64,000 nucleotides of DNA from Luteitalea sp. TBR-22 (lineage in GTDB: Bacteria; Acidobacteriota; Vicinamibacteria; Vicinamibacterales; Vicinamibacteraceae), in contig NZ_AP024452.1 of assembly GCF_016865485.1 (NCBI RefSeq), forward strand, positions 1,076,501-1,140,500, given 5' to 3'. This document shows, in pieces, positions 1 through 10,200 of this stretch. The notes beneath the pieces are model-generated. The model worked only from the letters and a program-made list of their open reading frames with translations. It made no database searches and was not told the DNA's origin. The stretch's first letter is position 1. The number at the start of each line of letters is the position of its first letter. The position numbers and the translations under genes were made by a program.

Positions 1-639
1 AAGCGTGACGATGCGCGAGTCGCTGCCCCTGATGAGGCGTGCGGCAGGCTCCCGCAGCACCGTCGACGCGTGCGCGACCTCGGCACTGAGCGCCGGAATC
101 GCCGCGGTGCGTGCCGCCAGGGCAGCGCGACCGAACGCCGCGCGGGCGCGAGTGACGTCCAGTCGGCGCAAGGCCAGGCCAGCGACCACCAGCTCGTGGG
201 CGGCGCGCGAAGTCGGCGCCAGCTCGGATGAATCGAGTTGCGTGGCGACGCGCTCCGCTTCGTCGAGTTGCCCGATCAGCGCCAGACGACGGACTTCGAG
301 GTGGCGCGCGTGGGCAGCATTCGCGTCGTCGTGATGAGTGTGCAGGGTGTCCCGCGCGGCACTGAGCGTGCGCGGCGACCACGACATGTCGCGCAACACC
401 AGCGCGATCTCGACGTCGGCGACGACACAGCGCGCCTGCGACACCACGTCCACCGGGCCGAAGGCACGGATCGCGCGACGGAGGAGCCCTCGCGCCTTTG
501 CCAGTTCGCCGAGCTGCGCCATCGCGAGGCCGCGCAGGGCCAGGGCCGGCGCATCCTCGCGGAGCGCCACGCGCTTGAGCGCGCCGAGGGGATCCCCCGT
601 GGCGAGCGCGTGCGCTGCCGCACGGATCAGCGAGTCCAT
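1..639 (-). CDS. Helical-repeat protein, N-terminal part (C-terminus outside window)
   Basis: The minus strand is open from an ATG at 639 to the window edge, giving about 213 residues and no stop. The protein starts MDSLIRAAAHALATGDP and is almost entirely alanine/leucine/arginine-rich helices, with repeated patterns such as ALALRGLAMAQLGELAKAR that look like TPR-type helix pairs. From memory, Proteobacterial proteins with this N-terminus carry a C-terminal helix-turn-helix DNA-binding domain and are annotated as regulators; that part is not in the window, so the function is unproven. It is divergent from the DUF899 gene, with a 122-bp spacer between them. Codon use fits the rest of the window. 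Confidence 0.6.
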   Translation of the reverse strand, partial: MDSLIRAAAHALATGDPLGALKRVALREDAPALALRGLAMAQLGELAKARGLLRRAIRAFGPVDVVSQARCVVADVEIALVLRDMSWSPRTLSAARDTLHTHHDDANAAHARHLEVRRLALIGQLDEAERVATQLDSSELAPTSRAAHELVVAGLALRRLDVTRARAAFGRAALAARTAAIPALSAEVAHASTVLREPAARLIRGSDSRIVTL

Positions 640-761
640 CGCAATCCCGTCACACTTGTCACTCTCCGCACTCCTGCCACGAAGGCTACATCTGTCTCCA
701 CGCCAGTCGTGAGGGCCGACCGGGAGTGGTCGGGTCACGGGGCGCTCATGGAGGAGACATC

Positions 762-1544
762 ATGACGACGGAGACGACAACGGCGAGCATGGCTCGAGTC
801 GGCACGCGGGAGGAGTGGCTGGCCGCGCGACTGGAACTGCTCCGCGCCGAGAAGGCGTTCACGCAGCAGAGCGACGAACTGTCCCGGCAGCGCCAGGCGC
901 TGCCGTGGGTGCGGGTGGAGAAGGTCTATGACTTCGACACGGACGAGGGGGCGGCAACGCTGGCCGACCTCTTCCGCGGGCGTTCGCAGCTGCTGCTCTA
1001 TCACTTCATGTTCGGTCCCGACTACGAGGCCGGATGCCCGTCGTGCTCGACGATCGCCGACGGCTTCAATGGCATCGCCGTGCACCTGGCCAACCACGAC
1101 GTGACGCTGGCGGCCGTGTCGCGCGCGCCGCTGCCACGGCTGCGTGCGTACAAGCAGCGGATGGGGTGGACGTTCCCCTGGGCTTCCGCGGCCAGGACCG
1201 ACTTCAACGCGGACTTCAACGTGTGGTTCACCGAGGCCCAGCAGCGCGACGGACTTGTCGAGTACAACTACCGGCGCGAAGCGGCATGGCGGCTGAAGGG
1301 CGCGGTCGGACCGGTCGCCGAGATCGCCGCGATGACCGGCACAGACCCGGCCACCTACACGCGCGAGCGGCCGGGCATGAGCGCTTTCGTGCGTGACGGC
1401 GCGGTCGTCTACCACACGTACTCCACGTATGCGCGCGGGCTCGACGCCCTCTGGGGCATGTATCAGTGGCTCGACCGTGCGCCGAAGGGGCGCAACGAGT
1501 CGGGTGTGTGGTGGCGCCGGCACGACGAGTACGGCAGGCGATGA
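762..1544 (+). CDS. DUF899 family thioredoxin-like protein
   Basis: This 260-residue protein matches the DUF899 family of thioredoxin-fold cytosolic proteins. Typical family features are the region around residues 75-100 (LLLYHFMFGPDYEAGCPSC), with a C92-P-S-C95 dithiol, and the later DFNADFNVWF segment. The family is thought to be redox-related, but no substrate is established. I chose ATG 762 over upstream in-frame codons because GGAGGAG lies about 6-12 nt before it. The stop overlaps the next start (ATGA at 1541-1544), so it is probably translated together with the DUF2182 membrane protein. Confidence 0.85.
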   Translation: MTTETTTASMARVGTREEWLAARLELLRAEKAFTQQSDELSRQRQALPWVRVEKVYDFDTDEGAATLADLFRGRSQLLLYHFMFGPDYEAGCPSCSTIADGFNGIAVHLANHDVTLAAVSRAPLPRLRAYKQRMGWTFPWASAARTDFNADFNVWFTEAQQRDGLVEYNYRREAAWRLKGAVGPVAEIAAMTGTDPATYTRERPGMSAFVRDGAVVYHTYSTYARGLDALWGMYQWLDRAPKGRNESGVWWRRHDEYGRR

Positions 1545-2341
1545 CCACCGCCGCGGGAAGGCATCACCAGACGTGGGCCATGCACGGTGTCGCGATCGGC
1601 CTGTTCGCGGCCAGCGCATGGCTCACGGCCACGATGGCATCGGCTCCGATGCAGGGCCATGAGCTGTCGGTGCACGACGCGGCCGGCGTCGCGACGCCGT
1701 GGATGCCCGCGCCCGGGGGCAGACGGCTCGACGCTGCGGTGGCCTTCCTGGCGATGTGGAGTCCGATGATGGTGGCGATGATGCTGCCCGCCGCGTACCC
1801 GGAGCTGTGGAAGTACCACCGGGCGCTGCGGATCGGGCATGCACCGAACCCGAACCGACTGGCGGCGGTGGCTGGCCTGGGATACCTGGCCTACTGGACG
1901 GCGGTGGGCATCGCGGTGTTCGTGCTCGGCGCCGCGGCGATGGCGTCGGGAACGCATCACCATGCGCCCGACCTCCTGCCGTCGCCGTTGGTGGCGGGCG
2001 TGGTGCTCGCGGCCGGGGTGATCCAGCTCACCGACTGGAAGGCTCGCTGCCTGGCCCTCTGCCGGGCGGCGCCGCAGAGGCATGCCCACGCGGTGCCCGG
2101 CGTGCATTCGGCGTGGGTGCACGGCCTGCGCCACGGTCTCCACTGCAGCCTGTGCAGTGGCGCACTGATGGCCGCATGGCTGGCCGTCGGCATGATGGAC
2201 CTTCAGGCCATGGTGCTGGTGACGATCGCGATCACGGCCGAGCGCGTGTTGCCCGGCGGCGGGAGGGTCGCGCGGGTCTCGGGCGCGGCGTTGATAGCGA
2301 CCGGTCTCGTCCTGTTGGGGCAGGTCGTCAGCCGTACTTGA
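1541..2341 (+). CDS. DUF2182 family membrane protein
   Basis: A 266-residue integral membrane protein with about six hydrophobic segments. It matches DUF2182 ('predicted metal-binding integral membrane protein'): MWSPMMVAMMLPAAYP at residues 72-87, a W-K-x-x-C-L-x-x-C stretch at about 166-174, and the HGLHCSLCSG motif near residues 198-207. The Cys/His/Met-rich motifs suggest metal handling in the membrane, but no ion is known. Its ATG lies inside the stop of the DUF899 gene (4-bp overlap), so the two are probably translationally coupled. A DUF899-DUF2182 pairing is consistent with a redox/metal role; that is inference. Confidence 0.85.
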   Translation: MTTAAGRHHQTWAMHGVAIGLFAASAWLTATMASAPMQGHELSVHDAAGVATPWMPAPGGRRLDAAVAFLAMWSPMMVAMMLPAAYPELWKYHRALRIGHAPNPNRLAAVAGLGYLAYWTAVGIAVFVLGAAAMASGTHHHAPDLLPSPLVAGVVLAAGVIQLTDWKARCLALCRAAPQRHAHAVPGVHSAWVHGLRHGLHCSLCSGALMAAWLAVGMMDLQAMVLVTIAITAERVLPGGGRVARVSGAALIATGLVLLGQVVSRT

Positions 2342-2392
2342 CGTCTCTCTCCGGCCGCCGGCGCGCGCGTCGTGCGCCTGTCGCCGACCGAC

Positions 2393-2398
2393 TACAAT
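2393..2398 (+). promoter_or_regulatory. -10 hexamer TACAAT close to start 2407
   Basis: TACAAT matches the sigma-70 -10 consensus at 5 of 6 positions and ends 8 nt before the ATG at 2407. Transcription would start at or next to the start codon, giving a nearly leaderless mRNA. No clear -35 box is visible. Confidence 0.4.
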
Positions 2399-2406
2399 CG
2401 GCGCCG

Positions 2407-3066
2407 ATGAGTGTGACTCCTCGATCCGGACGACGCGTGGCGGCGGTGATCGTCGGTGGTGTCGGCCTGGTGCTCGGCCTGGCCGGCGCCGCGGTTGCCC
2501 ACTTCGTTCCGCGTCTCGCCGTCGCCGAGCATGCCAGGCTGGCGGCGCTGCCGTCGCCGGGCGCGCACGCGATCGGTGCCACACCGGTCGGTACCGAGGT
2601 CCTCGTCGAGGGGCGCATCCTTGCCAGTCAGCCGCGGCGGTTCCGCGACTTCGTGGCCTACGTGAAGGAGGAAGAGGAGCGGGACACCACACAGCGCCAG
2701 CGTGGCATTCGTTGGAAGGTCGTCGAGTCGGTGACGCCATCGCTGGACCTGGTGACTGCCGACGGCGGCACGCTGCGCATCGTCGATGACAGCTACGCGA
2801 TCATCTCGCCGTCGACGCGTTGGCAGGACAGGTCGAAGATCATCGACACCAGCTACGGGGGGTTGGTCAGCGACGAACCGGTCTTCGTACACGGAAGGGT
2901 CGCCGCGGGCGGCATCGACGCGATCGCCGTCGGCTCCGGCACACGAGCGGCCTACCTCGAGACGGTCGCCGGCCAGGCCGGCGTCGCGTGGTGGCTCGGC
3001 GTCGGCTTCCAGACGGTCGGTGGCGTGCTCGTGCTGGTCGCCATCGGCCTGAGGCTGTCCCGGTGA
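2407..3066 (+). CDS. Hypothetical protein with two membrane segments
   Basis: A 219-residue protein with a transmembrane segment near residues 12-32 (AVIVGGVGLVLGLAGAAVAH) and another near the C-terminus (about 193-216). Between them is a soluble domain of about 150 residues, predicted mostly beta, with a charged patch KEEEERDTTQRQ near residue 80. The layout (helix, beta domain, helix) resembles proteins with a GIDE/MULAN-like extracytoplasmic domain, but I cannot assign it firmly. No Shine-Dalgarno is evident; the -10-like TACAAT just upstream suggests leaderless expression. It is convergent with the frameshifted hydrolase. Confidence 0.65.
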   Translation: MSVTPRSGRRVAAVIVGGVGLVLGLAGAAVAHFVPRLAVAEHARLAALPSPGAHAIGATPVGTEVLVEGRILASQPRRFRDFVAYVKEEEERDTTQRQRGIRWKVVESVTPSLDLVTADGGTLRIVDDSYAIISPSTRWQDRSKIIDTSYGGLVSDEPVFVHGRVAAGGIDAIAVGSGTRAAYLETVAGQAGVAWWLGVGFQTVGGVLVLVAIGLRLSR

Positions 3067-3116
3067 ACCGCGACTGTTCGGGGCAGACCTCGGGCCGATG
3101 TGTCGCGACCGCGACC

Positions 3117-4027
3117 TCAGCGGGTCGTCTGCAGGAAGGCAGCGATGTAGCGCGCTGACAGGTGCGGATACTGGTGCTGAGGGCCATGGCCGGACTGCGG
3201 CAGGACGACGATCTGTGCGTGGGGAATGCGGCCGATCAAGGGGTACCAGTTGGTCGCCGGCACGCTGGGGTCGTTGTCGCCGCAGAGGATCAGCATCGGC
3301 ACCTCACTCTTCTCCAGGCTCGCGCGTCGACCGGCCGCGTCCTGCTTGAACTCCGCGGCCATCGCGAAGAACGGCGTGAACTGCCCCTCGCGGGCGGGGA
3401 TGCGTTCGGCGACGCCTGGTCGTGCGTAGATGCGATCGCGTGAACTCGCTGCCGCGCGCCTGCTCGAGCCGACCTCGGCTCGAAGAAGAGGATCTCCTCG
3501 TCGGCCAGGTCGTTGACAGGTCTCAGCGCGCGCTCCAACCAGGCCGCCTGGACCTCCGCCTGGCCCGGCCCCGGAGGCGCGGTGCCGACGAGCACGGCGT
3601 GTGACACCGCCTCGGGGTGCTGGAGCAGGAGCGCCTGTGCGACGATGCCGCCCCACGACCAGCCGAGCACGGCGTAGCGAGTCAGGCCCAGGGTTGACGC
3701 GAGGGCGTGCACCGAAGCCGCCACCTGTGCGATGTCGGTGGGCAGCACGCCGCTCGAGTAGCCGACCCCGGGGTAGTCCAGCGTGACCACGCGGTGATCG
3801 CGGGCCAACTGCTCCAGGAAGAGCGGATCCCACGTGTCGAGGGTGCCTCGGAACCGCGTCAGCAAGACGATCGGCGATCCGGTGCCCATCATCCGGTACG
3901 CCATGCGTGTCCCATCGATCTCCGCGTACCTGGTCTGCGTCGCGTCGAGGCCGCCCTCGACCGCTGCCGACGCCCGGATTGCGGTGGCCAGCAGCAGGCC
4001 ACAGGCCATCGATGCAAGTCGTCTCAT
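3117..4027 (-). pseudogene. Secreted alpha/beta hydrolase interrupted by a frameshift
   Basis: Two minus-strand frames together encode one alpha/beta hydrolase. The first frame (from ATG 4027) has a signal peptide (MRRLASMACGLLLATAIRASA), the nucleophile elbow GWSWGG and the stretch DLADEEILFFEPRS. The sequence then continues in another frame with RDRIYARPGVAERIPAREGQ, the acid-residue strand MLILCGDNDP and the histidine in SGHGPQHQYP, ending at 3117. Joining them gives a normal-length enzyme of about 300 residues with a full Ser-Asp-His triad. The switch falls at about 3461-3480, where one missing base (GCTCGAG, expected GCTTCGAG) would explain it. It may be a recent mutation or a sequencing error. 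The next gene in the same direction also encodes an alpha/beta hydrolase. Confidence 0.75.
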
Positions 4028-4123
4028 GGTGTGCCTCGCTCCGTGATCGGTGTGAACCGCCGAGACCTGGTGTTCCGCCCGCCGTCGCCAACGCCAGGGT
4101 CGGCGCCCGGCCGTGCGTGACGA

Positions 4124-4993
4124 CTAGCGTGCGGCCGTCGCGAGTGCGGCAGTCGCTGCCGGGACACCGCGCAGGAACGCCACCAGGTCGGCATTCAGCT
4201 GGTCCTTGTGCGTTTCGGTGATGCCGTGCGGCGCACCCGGATAGACGATGAGCGTCGCGTGCGGGATGAGCCGCGCCGAGGCGCGGGCGGCGGCGTCGAT
4301 GGGCACGATCTGGTCGTCCTCGCCGTGCAGGATCAGGGTCGGCTTGTCGAAGCGGCGCAGGTCCTGGCTGAAGTCGGTCGCCGAGAAGGCGGCGATGCAG
4401 TCGTAGGCGTTCTTGTGGCCCGACATCATCCCCTGCAGCCAGAAGCTGTCGATGGCGCCCTGAGACGGCGTGGCGCCGGGGCGGTTGTAGCCGAAGAAGG
4501 GGCCACTCGCCAGTTCGCGGTAGAGCGTCGACCGGTCGGCGAGGCTGGCGCGACGCAACCCGTCGAACACGTCGATCGGCAGGCCACCGGGATTGGCCTC
4601 GGTGCGCATCATCAGCGGCGGCACCGCCGAGATCAGGCCGAGTGCCGCGATGCGTCGCGTGCCATGGCGTCCGACGTACCGGGCCACCTCGCCACCGCCG
4701 GTCGAGAACCCGAACAGCGAGACGTCCTTCAGGTCGAGGTGCTCGAGGAGCTGGGCGAGGTCGTCGGCGTAGTGATCCATGTCGTTGCCATGCCACGGCT
4801 GCGACGAGCGTCCGTGGCCCCGGCGATCGGCGCACACGACACGGAATCCGTTGTCGGCGAGGTGGAACGCCTGGCTCTCCCAGCTGTCGGCGGAGAGCGG
4901 CCAGCCGTGGCTCAGCACGACGACTGGGCCGTTGGCGGGGCCCCAGTCCTTGTAGTGGATGGTGACGTCGTCGCGGGTCGTGAAGGTGGGCAT
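4124..4993 (-). CDS. Alpha/beta hydrolase, non-heme chloroperoxidase/arylesterase type
   Basis: This 289-residue cytosolic protein has the cofactor-free haloperoxidase/perhydrolase fold: N-terminal [16 protein letters not shown], oxyanion region [12 protein letters not shown], nucleophile Ser97 in GFSTGGG, Asp in HGEDDQIVP (about 226) and His256 in GAPHG. The glycine-rich elbow (STGGGE) is typical of the CPO-A2/arylesterase family. These enzymes hydrolyse esters and form peracids; the physiological substrate is not predictable. ATG 4993 is the family start; AGGGAGAA lies just upstream. It lies between two other alpha/beta hydrolase genes on the same strand, probably one local expansion. Confidence 0.88.
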   Translation of the reverse strand: MPTFTTRDDVTIHYKDWGPANGPVVVLSHGWPLSADSWESQAFHLADNGFRVVCADRRGHGRSSQPWHGNDMDHYADDLAQLLEHLDLKDVSLFGFSTGGGEVARYVGRHGTRRIAALGLISAVPPLMMRTEANPGGLPIDVFDGLRRASLADRSTLYRELASGPFFGYNRPGATPSQGAIDSFWLQGMMSGHKNAYDCIAAFSATDFSQDLRRFDKPTLILHGEDDQIVPIDAAARASARLIPHATLIVYPGAPHGITETHKDQLNADLVAFLRGVPAATAALATAAR

Positions 4994-5070
4994 GGTCCGT
5001 TCTCCCTGGAGTGTGCGAATTACAGTGTGAGTGTCGGGGGCGAGGTCGCGGATGCGTGGCGGTGTGCTGG

Positions 5071-5925
5071 TCAGGCGGCGGGCAGGCGTGCCTCGAGCCA
5101 GGTGACGATGTCCTGCATCACCCCCTCGCGCCCGAGGTCGTTGAGCAGGTCGTGCGCGTGGTCGTCGTAGAACTTCAACGTCTTGTCGCTCGAGCCGGCG
5201 GTGTCGTAGAAGAACTGGCTGCCGGACGGCCGGGTCACCTTGTCGGCCGTCCCGTGCAGGATCAGCAAGGGCAGCGTGATCTGCGGGAACTCCCGCTTCA
5301 GTCGATCGTCGGCGCGCGTGAGCTCGGCGACCGTGTTGGTCGGCTGCGACTCGTCCTTGATCAGCGGGTCGTCGAGCATCGCCTGGATCGCGGCAGGGTC
5401 GCGGGAGAAGTCCTCGGTCTTGAGGTTCAACACGTGGACGTGCGGGACCAGATGGCTCAGGCCCTTGACCACCGACAGCGCGATGTCCGGGGCGAACACC
5501 TGGAACGCGAAGCTCTCGCAGATGAAGCCCGCCAGCTCGTCCTGATGCTCGAGCGTGTAGACCGAGGAGACCACCCCTCCGGCGCTGTGACCGAGCAGGA
5601 AGAACGGGAGCGCCGGGTGCCGGCCCTTGGCCAGCCTGACGAGCGTGTGCGCGTCGTCGACGTAGTCGGCCATCTGTGCCAGGTAGAAGCGTTCGCCCTC
5701 TGAGCGACCGCGGCCGTGCAGGTCGACGGCGTACACGGCAAAGCCCTTCGCGAGCAACTGCTGCGCGGCCCAGTGGTAGTAGCCGCTGTGCGACTTCACG
5801 CCGTGCACGATCCCGACGACGGCACGCGGGGCGGTGTCGGGCACCCACGAGCGGATGAAGAGGTGCAATCCATCCCTGACCTTCACGCGTTCCTCGCGTG
5901 GGGCGATGGCAGTGGCGAGACCCAT
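5071..5925 (-). CDS. Alpha/beta hydrolase, monoacylglycerol-lipase/lysophospholipase-like
   Basis: A 284-residue serine hydrolase of the Hydrolase_4 type. Visible motifs are [14 protein letters not shown] (oxyanion region, about 39-52), [10 protein letters not shown] after strand 4, nucleophile Ser114 in LGHSAGG, Asp228 in LHGTADKVT and His258 in YDDHAHDLL. This motif order is that of monoglyceride lipases and lysophospholipases, so a lipid-derived ester substrate is likely. An in-frame upstream extension to 6003 exists, but ATG 5925 is preceded by AAGGAG at good spacing and begins where the family begins. No signal peptide is seen. Confidence 0.87.
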   Translation of the reverse strand: MGLATAIAPREERVKVRDGLHLFIRSWVPDTAPRAVVGIVHGVKSHSGYYHWAAQQLLAKGFAVYAVDLHGRGRSEGERFYLAQMADYVDDAHTLVRLAKGRHPALPFFLLGHSAGGVVSSVYTLEHQDELAGFICESFAFQVFAPDIALSVVKGLSHLVPHVHVLNLKTEDFSRDPAAIQAMLDDPLIKDESQPTNTVAELTRADDRLKREFPQITLPLLILHGTADKVTRPSGSQFFYDTAGSSDKTLKFYDDHAHDLLNDLGREGVMQDIVTWLEARLPAA

Positions 5926-6060
5926 GGCAACTCCTTTGACTTGGCCGACGGCTGCTTCAGCGGACATCCAGACGATAGCCTTCGTATCCGCCCGGCGAAT
6001 CACGCATTGGGGGCAGCGATGACTACAGCGGTGGCGTCGGCGGCCGCTACCTCGATCGCG

Positions 6061-6477
6061 TTAGTGCCGCGCCCGCCGACGTGCCGCGTCGCGCACGACG
6101 ATCTCGCGGCGACCGAACAGGCAGGCGTCGATCGACAGGGCTCCCGGCCCCAGCATTGCCAGGGCGATCGCATTGGCGCCATCCAGCAGCAGGCTGGGCC
6201 AGTTCTGGGAACGCACGTGCGGCACATCGGTGAAAGCCATCGCGAGCGCCGACAGGACGACGCCAGCGGCCATGGCCGGCGTGAGCGCACCGATGACGAG
6301 GCCGGCGCCGCTGAGCGCGGCAAGGCCGGCGACGAGCCACGATGCGAGTGAGGCTTCGGCGCCGCTCCTCAGGAGGGGAATGGCATCAGCGAGCACCGCG
6401 GCGCCGGTCGCCACGCGGAGCACCAGCAGGCCGGTTCCGGGCCAGCCGCCGGGGAAGGTCGAGAAGAATCGTTGCAG
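6061..6477 (-). CDS. DoxX-like small membrane protein, probable CTG start
   Basis: About 138 residues with four hydrophobic helices, as in the DoxX/DoxD family of quinone- or thiosulfate-linked membrane proteins. The first in-frame GTG (6423) would remove the usual family N-terminus; extending upstream gives LQRFFSTFPGGWPGTGLL, which looks like the normal DoxX start. The only plausible initiator there is CTG at 6477, with a perfect AAGGAG seven bases before it, so I place the start there. The C-terminus is basic (RDAARRRARH). Its direction matches the two-component genes upstream (127-bp gap). Confidence 0.7.
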   Translation of the reverse strand: MQRFFSTFPGGWPGTGLLVLRVATGAAVLADAIPLLRSGAEASLASWLVAGLAALSGAGLVIGALTPAMAAGVVLSALAMAFTDVPHVRSQNWPSLLLDGANAIALAMLGPGALSIDACLFGRREIVVRDAARRRARH

Positions 6478-6604
6478 GCCGAGGCTCCTTCGAGAGGGCC
6501 GTCGGACGCCCTGGGCCCCGCACGGAGCCTACGCAAACGCATGCCTCATGCGAGTCCCCGGATGGTGCGGAGGCGGCATACCGCTTTCGAGGGATGCGCG
6601 CCGC

Positions 6605-7234
6605 TCACAACTGGATGATGCCGCGGCGTACGCCTATGCTCACCGCGCCGGTGCGGTCGCGGGCGCCGAGCTTCTCCATGATGTGCTTCACGTGGACCTT
6701 CACCGTCTCCTCCGAGATCGACAGCGCCACTGCGATGTCCTTGTTGCGATTGCCCTCGGCCAGCCACTGCAGGACTTCCAGTTCCCGTTCGGTGAGCGAC
6801 TCGTCGCCCACGTGCTCGGCGAGCTGGACTGCGACGGCCGGCGGGATGCGCTTGCGCCCGGCGTGGACGTGGCGAATGGCGTCGACGAGTTCGCTCGGCG
6901 GCATGCCCTTCAGGAGGTAACCTCGGGCACCTGCGGCAAAGGCGCGCTGGATCTCGACATCACCCTCGAATGTCGTCAGCACCACGATGCGCGCCTGCGG
7001 ACTCTCGGCCACGATGGCGCTGAGCACGTCGATGCCGCTGCCGTCCGGGAGGCGCAGGTCCAGCAGCGTCACGTCGGGTTGGTGGTCGCGGTGGCACTGC
7101 AGGGCCTGGCGACCGGTGGACGCCTGCGCCACGACCTGCATGTCCGGCTGGCTGTCGATCACCGCCGCGATGCCTTCCCTGATCAGGGGATGGTCGTCGA
7201 CACTGAGAATCCGGATCCGGGTGCTCGCGGTCAT
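6605..7234 (-). CDS. NarL/FixJ-family response regulator
   Basis: A 209-residue response regulator. The receiver domain (about 5-120) shows the acidic pair in SVDDHP, phospho-acceptor Asp59 in LLDLRLPDG, the conserved Thr in VVLTTF and Lys109 in YLLKG. The C-terminal LuxR-type helix-turn-helix (about 145-205) contains LTERELEVLQWLAEG and the recognition helix region SEETVKVHVKHIMEKL. It overlaps the end of the upstream sensor kinase gene by 4 bp, which makes it the cognate partner. Target genes are not known; the GH16-like lipoprotein gene at the head of the operon is a candidate. Confidence 0.95.
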   Translation of the reverse strand: MTASTRIRILSVDDHPLIREGIAAVIDSQPDMQVVAQASTGRQALQCHRDHQPDVTLLDLRLPDGSGIDVLSAIVAESPQARIVVLTTFEGDVEIQRAFAAGARGYLLKGMPPSELVDAIRHVHAGRKRIPPAVAVQLAEHVGDESLTERELEVLQWLAEGNRNKDIAVALSISEETVKVHVKHIMEKLGARDRTGAVSIGVRRGIIQL

Positions 7235-10200
7235 GACTGCTCCTCCGTCTCCCCACGTCGCGGGGCGGGTATGCCCGACGGCCGACGACCGGTGACCTTC
7301 CAGGGGAACCAGCGTGACGATCGACGCTCGAACGCCAGTGGCCCGGGGACGCGAAGCTCCACCTCGGTACCGGCACCCGGGCGGCTGCGAATCCTGAAGG
7401 TCCCGCCGATGCGCCCTGCACGTTCACGCATGCCGACGATGCCGAAGTGCCCGTCGGTCCCGTCGCGCAAGGACCCCGGGTCGATGCCCCGGCCATCGTC
7501 CCGAACCAGCAGGGAGAGGTTTCTCGGGCCGTACTCGATCTCGAGCTCGACCTGCGTCGCATCGGCGTGTCGGAAGGCGTTCACCAGGGCCTCTCGACCG
7601 ATGCGATAGACCTCGTCGCGCACCATCGGCTCGAGTGCGCGCGGCCGGCCCTCCACGACGACGCGGTATGCCGGACCTGCGCTGCCGAACTCCTGCTGAA
7701 CGCCCGCGAAGGCCAGGGCCAGGTCGGGCGACGTGGTGCCCGGCGCGCGCAGCCCGATCACCGCGTGTCGGCCCTCGTCGATGACGCGCCGCATCAGGTG
7801 ATGCACCCGTTCGAGTGACTGTCTCGCCGGTACGTCCCGTGGCAGGGCCTCCACGGCGACATGGAGTTGCATCGAGGCGCTCAGGAAGCCTTGCAGCAGC
7901 GTGTCGTGCAGTTCCTGCGCGATGCGCGTCCGCTCGGCCAGCCGCTCCTCGAAGCGCGCCGTCAGGCGGCGCGCCACCTGGCGGACACGCAGGCGGTACA
8001 GCCCCCACCCGGCCAGTCCGGCGGCCGTCATCGAGGTCAACTGGAACCACACCGTCTGCCAGAACCAGGGCTCGATCTCGAAGGACAACGTCGACTCGGC
8101 ACCGTTCCAGGCCCCGTCGCTGTTCGAGGCAACGAGTCGAAACCGGTACGAACCCGGCGGCAGGTTCGTGAACACCACCTGGCGTTCTGCGGTCGGCTCG
8201 TTCCAGTCGCGGTCGAACCCGTCCAACCGATAGCGGAATCGCACCCGTTCGGGCACCGAGAGGCTGAGGCCCGCATACCCGAGTGCAATGCGGCGGCTCG
8301 GCGCGAGCCGAATCGGACCATCGGTCGGCACGGACACGCCATCGGCGGTCAGTTGCGCGATCTGCGTGGCGGACGGCAGGGTGCGGCCATCGGCGCGGGC
8401 AGGATCGGTCATCGACAGGCCGCCCGTCAGCGCCATCCAGATGCGTCCCTTGTCGTCCTGCGTAAGCACGCGGTGGCGCTTGATGGCGTCCAGGCCCGGT
8501 AGCCCGTCGGCGATGCCGAGGCGACGCACGTCGCCTGGCAGCACCGCGTTGTCGAGCAACGCCTGTCGCCTGACGCGCAGGATCTCGTCGGCGGCATGCA
8601 TCCACAGCCAGCCGCGTCCATCCTCCGCGAGGCCGAGAATCGGCCCGCGCAAGGCGCGGTCGTTGCCATCGACGACCAGGGCCTTGCCGGCCCTGATCAC
8701 GGCGAGCCCCTTCGTGGTGCCCACCCAGAGCGTGCCGCGGCGATCCTCGAACAGCGTGATGATGTCGTTCGAGGGCAGGCCGTCGGCGGTGGTGAAGGTG
8801 CGCCACCCGCCCGGGGAACGTGCCGCCACGCCGTTCGGCGTCCCGAACCACATCGTGCCGTCACGGGCCTCGAGCAACGAGGCGACGGTGTTGGAGGGCA
8901 GTCCACTGCGCGTGTCGTACGTGACGAGCCGCCCCTGCGTCACCAGGGTGGCTCCGGCACTGAGCGTGCCGGCCCAGGTGGCGCCGCTACGCGTCCGGTG
9001 GACGGCGAAGACGCTGTCCTGGGCAAGCCCGTCGCGTTGCGTGATACGGTCGATCGCGATCGCCTCGTCGCTGCCGACGCGCAGCCTCATGAGTCCGCCG
9101 CGCTGCCAGCCGACCCAGATCTCGGTTCCTTCGCCGTGGATCGAGTACACGACGTCGCCGCGCAACCCGGGTGCCGTCACGGCCGACACCCGCCCATCGC
9201 GGAGCCAGTACAGGCCCCCCGTGGCAGGGCCGAACCACACCCGCCCATCGCTGTCGGCGTGAATGGGGCCGCTCGGGTCGGCCGGCAGGCCGTGTGCCGG
9301 CGTATACGTCGTGAACATCGGAGCCCGCCATCGCTCGAGGCCGCGGTCGGTGCCGATCCACAGGTTGCCGTCGCGGTCCTCGAAGGTGGCCGCGACATGT
9401 CCGCCCGACCAGCCTGCGTCGGTGGCCGACTGTACGGAGCCATCGGCAGCGAGGCGCAGCAGGCCCTGCGTGCCCGCGGCCACCCAGAGGTTCCCATCGC
9501 GGTCGCGGGTCAGGCTCAACACCGCGACGCGTCGCAGGGCCATCGGTACGCCGTCCTGGGTGATGGCGGCGCCACTCCATCGAGCCATCCCCCGGTCGGT
9601 GCCGATCCACACGCTGCCGTCAGGCGAGGCGAGCAGGCAGTTGATCTTCGAGTCCGGCAGGCCCTCGGTGTAGCGCACCGCGCGCGTGCCGCTGACGCGC
9701 AGCAGGCCGGCGTCGCGCGTGCCGAGCCAGAGGCTGCCGTCGCCGGTGTCGGCCAGCGCCACGACGAACGAGGAACTCGGCAGGACGCCGGCCGCGATGA
9801 CCGAGGCGAAGCGGCCGTCCCGATGTGTCTGCGTGCCGTGTGCGATCGTCGCAAAGAGCGCGGCGCCCTCGCGGGTGAGGCCCATGGCCGTCACGACCGA
9901 CCGCGGTGCCCCCGGCGCGGCGCCGAGATGGTCCAGTCGTCCGTCGTGGGAGCGCACCAGCCCCACGCCCCGCAGGCGCGCCCACAGGCTGCCGTCTGCC
10001 GGCGCGGTGACTCCGAGGACCGCGGCGCCGGCGCCGGTGCCGGCGCGGGGATCGACCAACTGGAAGGTCAGGCCATCGAAGCGCACCAGGCCCTTCTCGG
10101 CACCGATCCAGAGGTATCCGTCGGCCGTCTGCGCGATGGCGTGGACGGGGCCGCCGGGGAACCCCGACTCGCTGCTCCAGCGGGTACGCAGGTACTGCCC

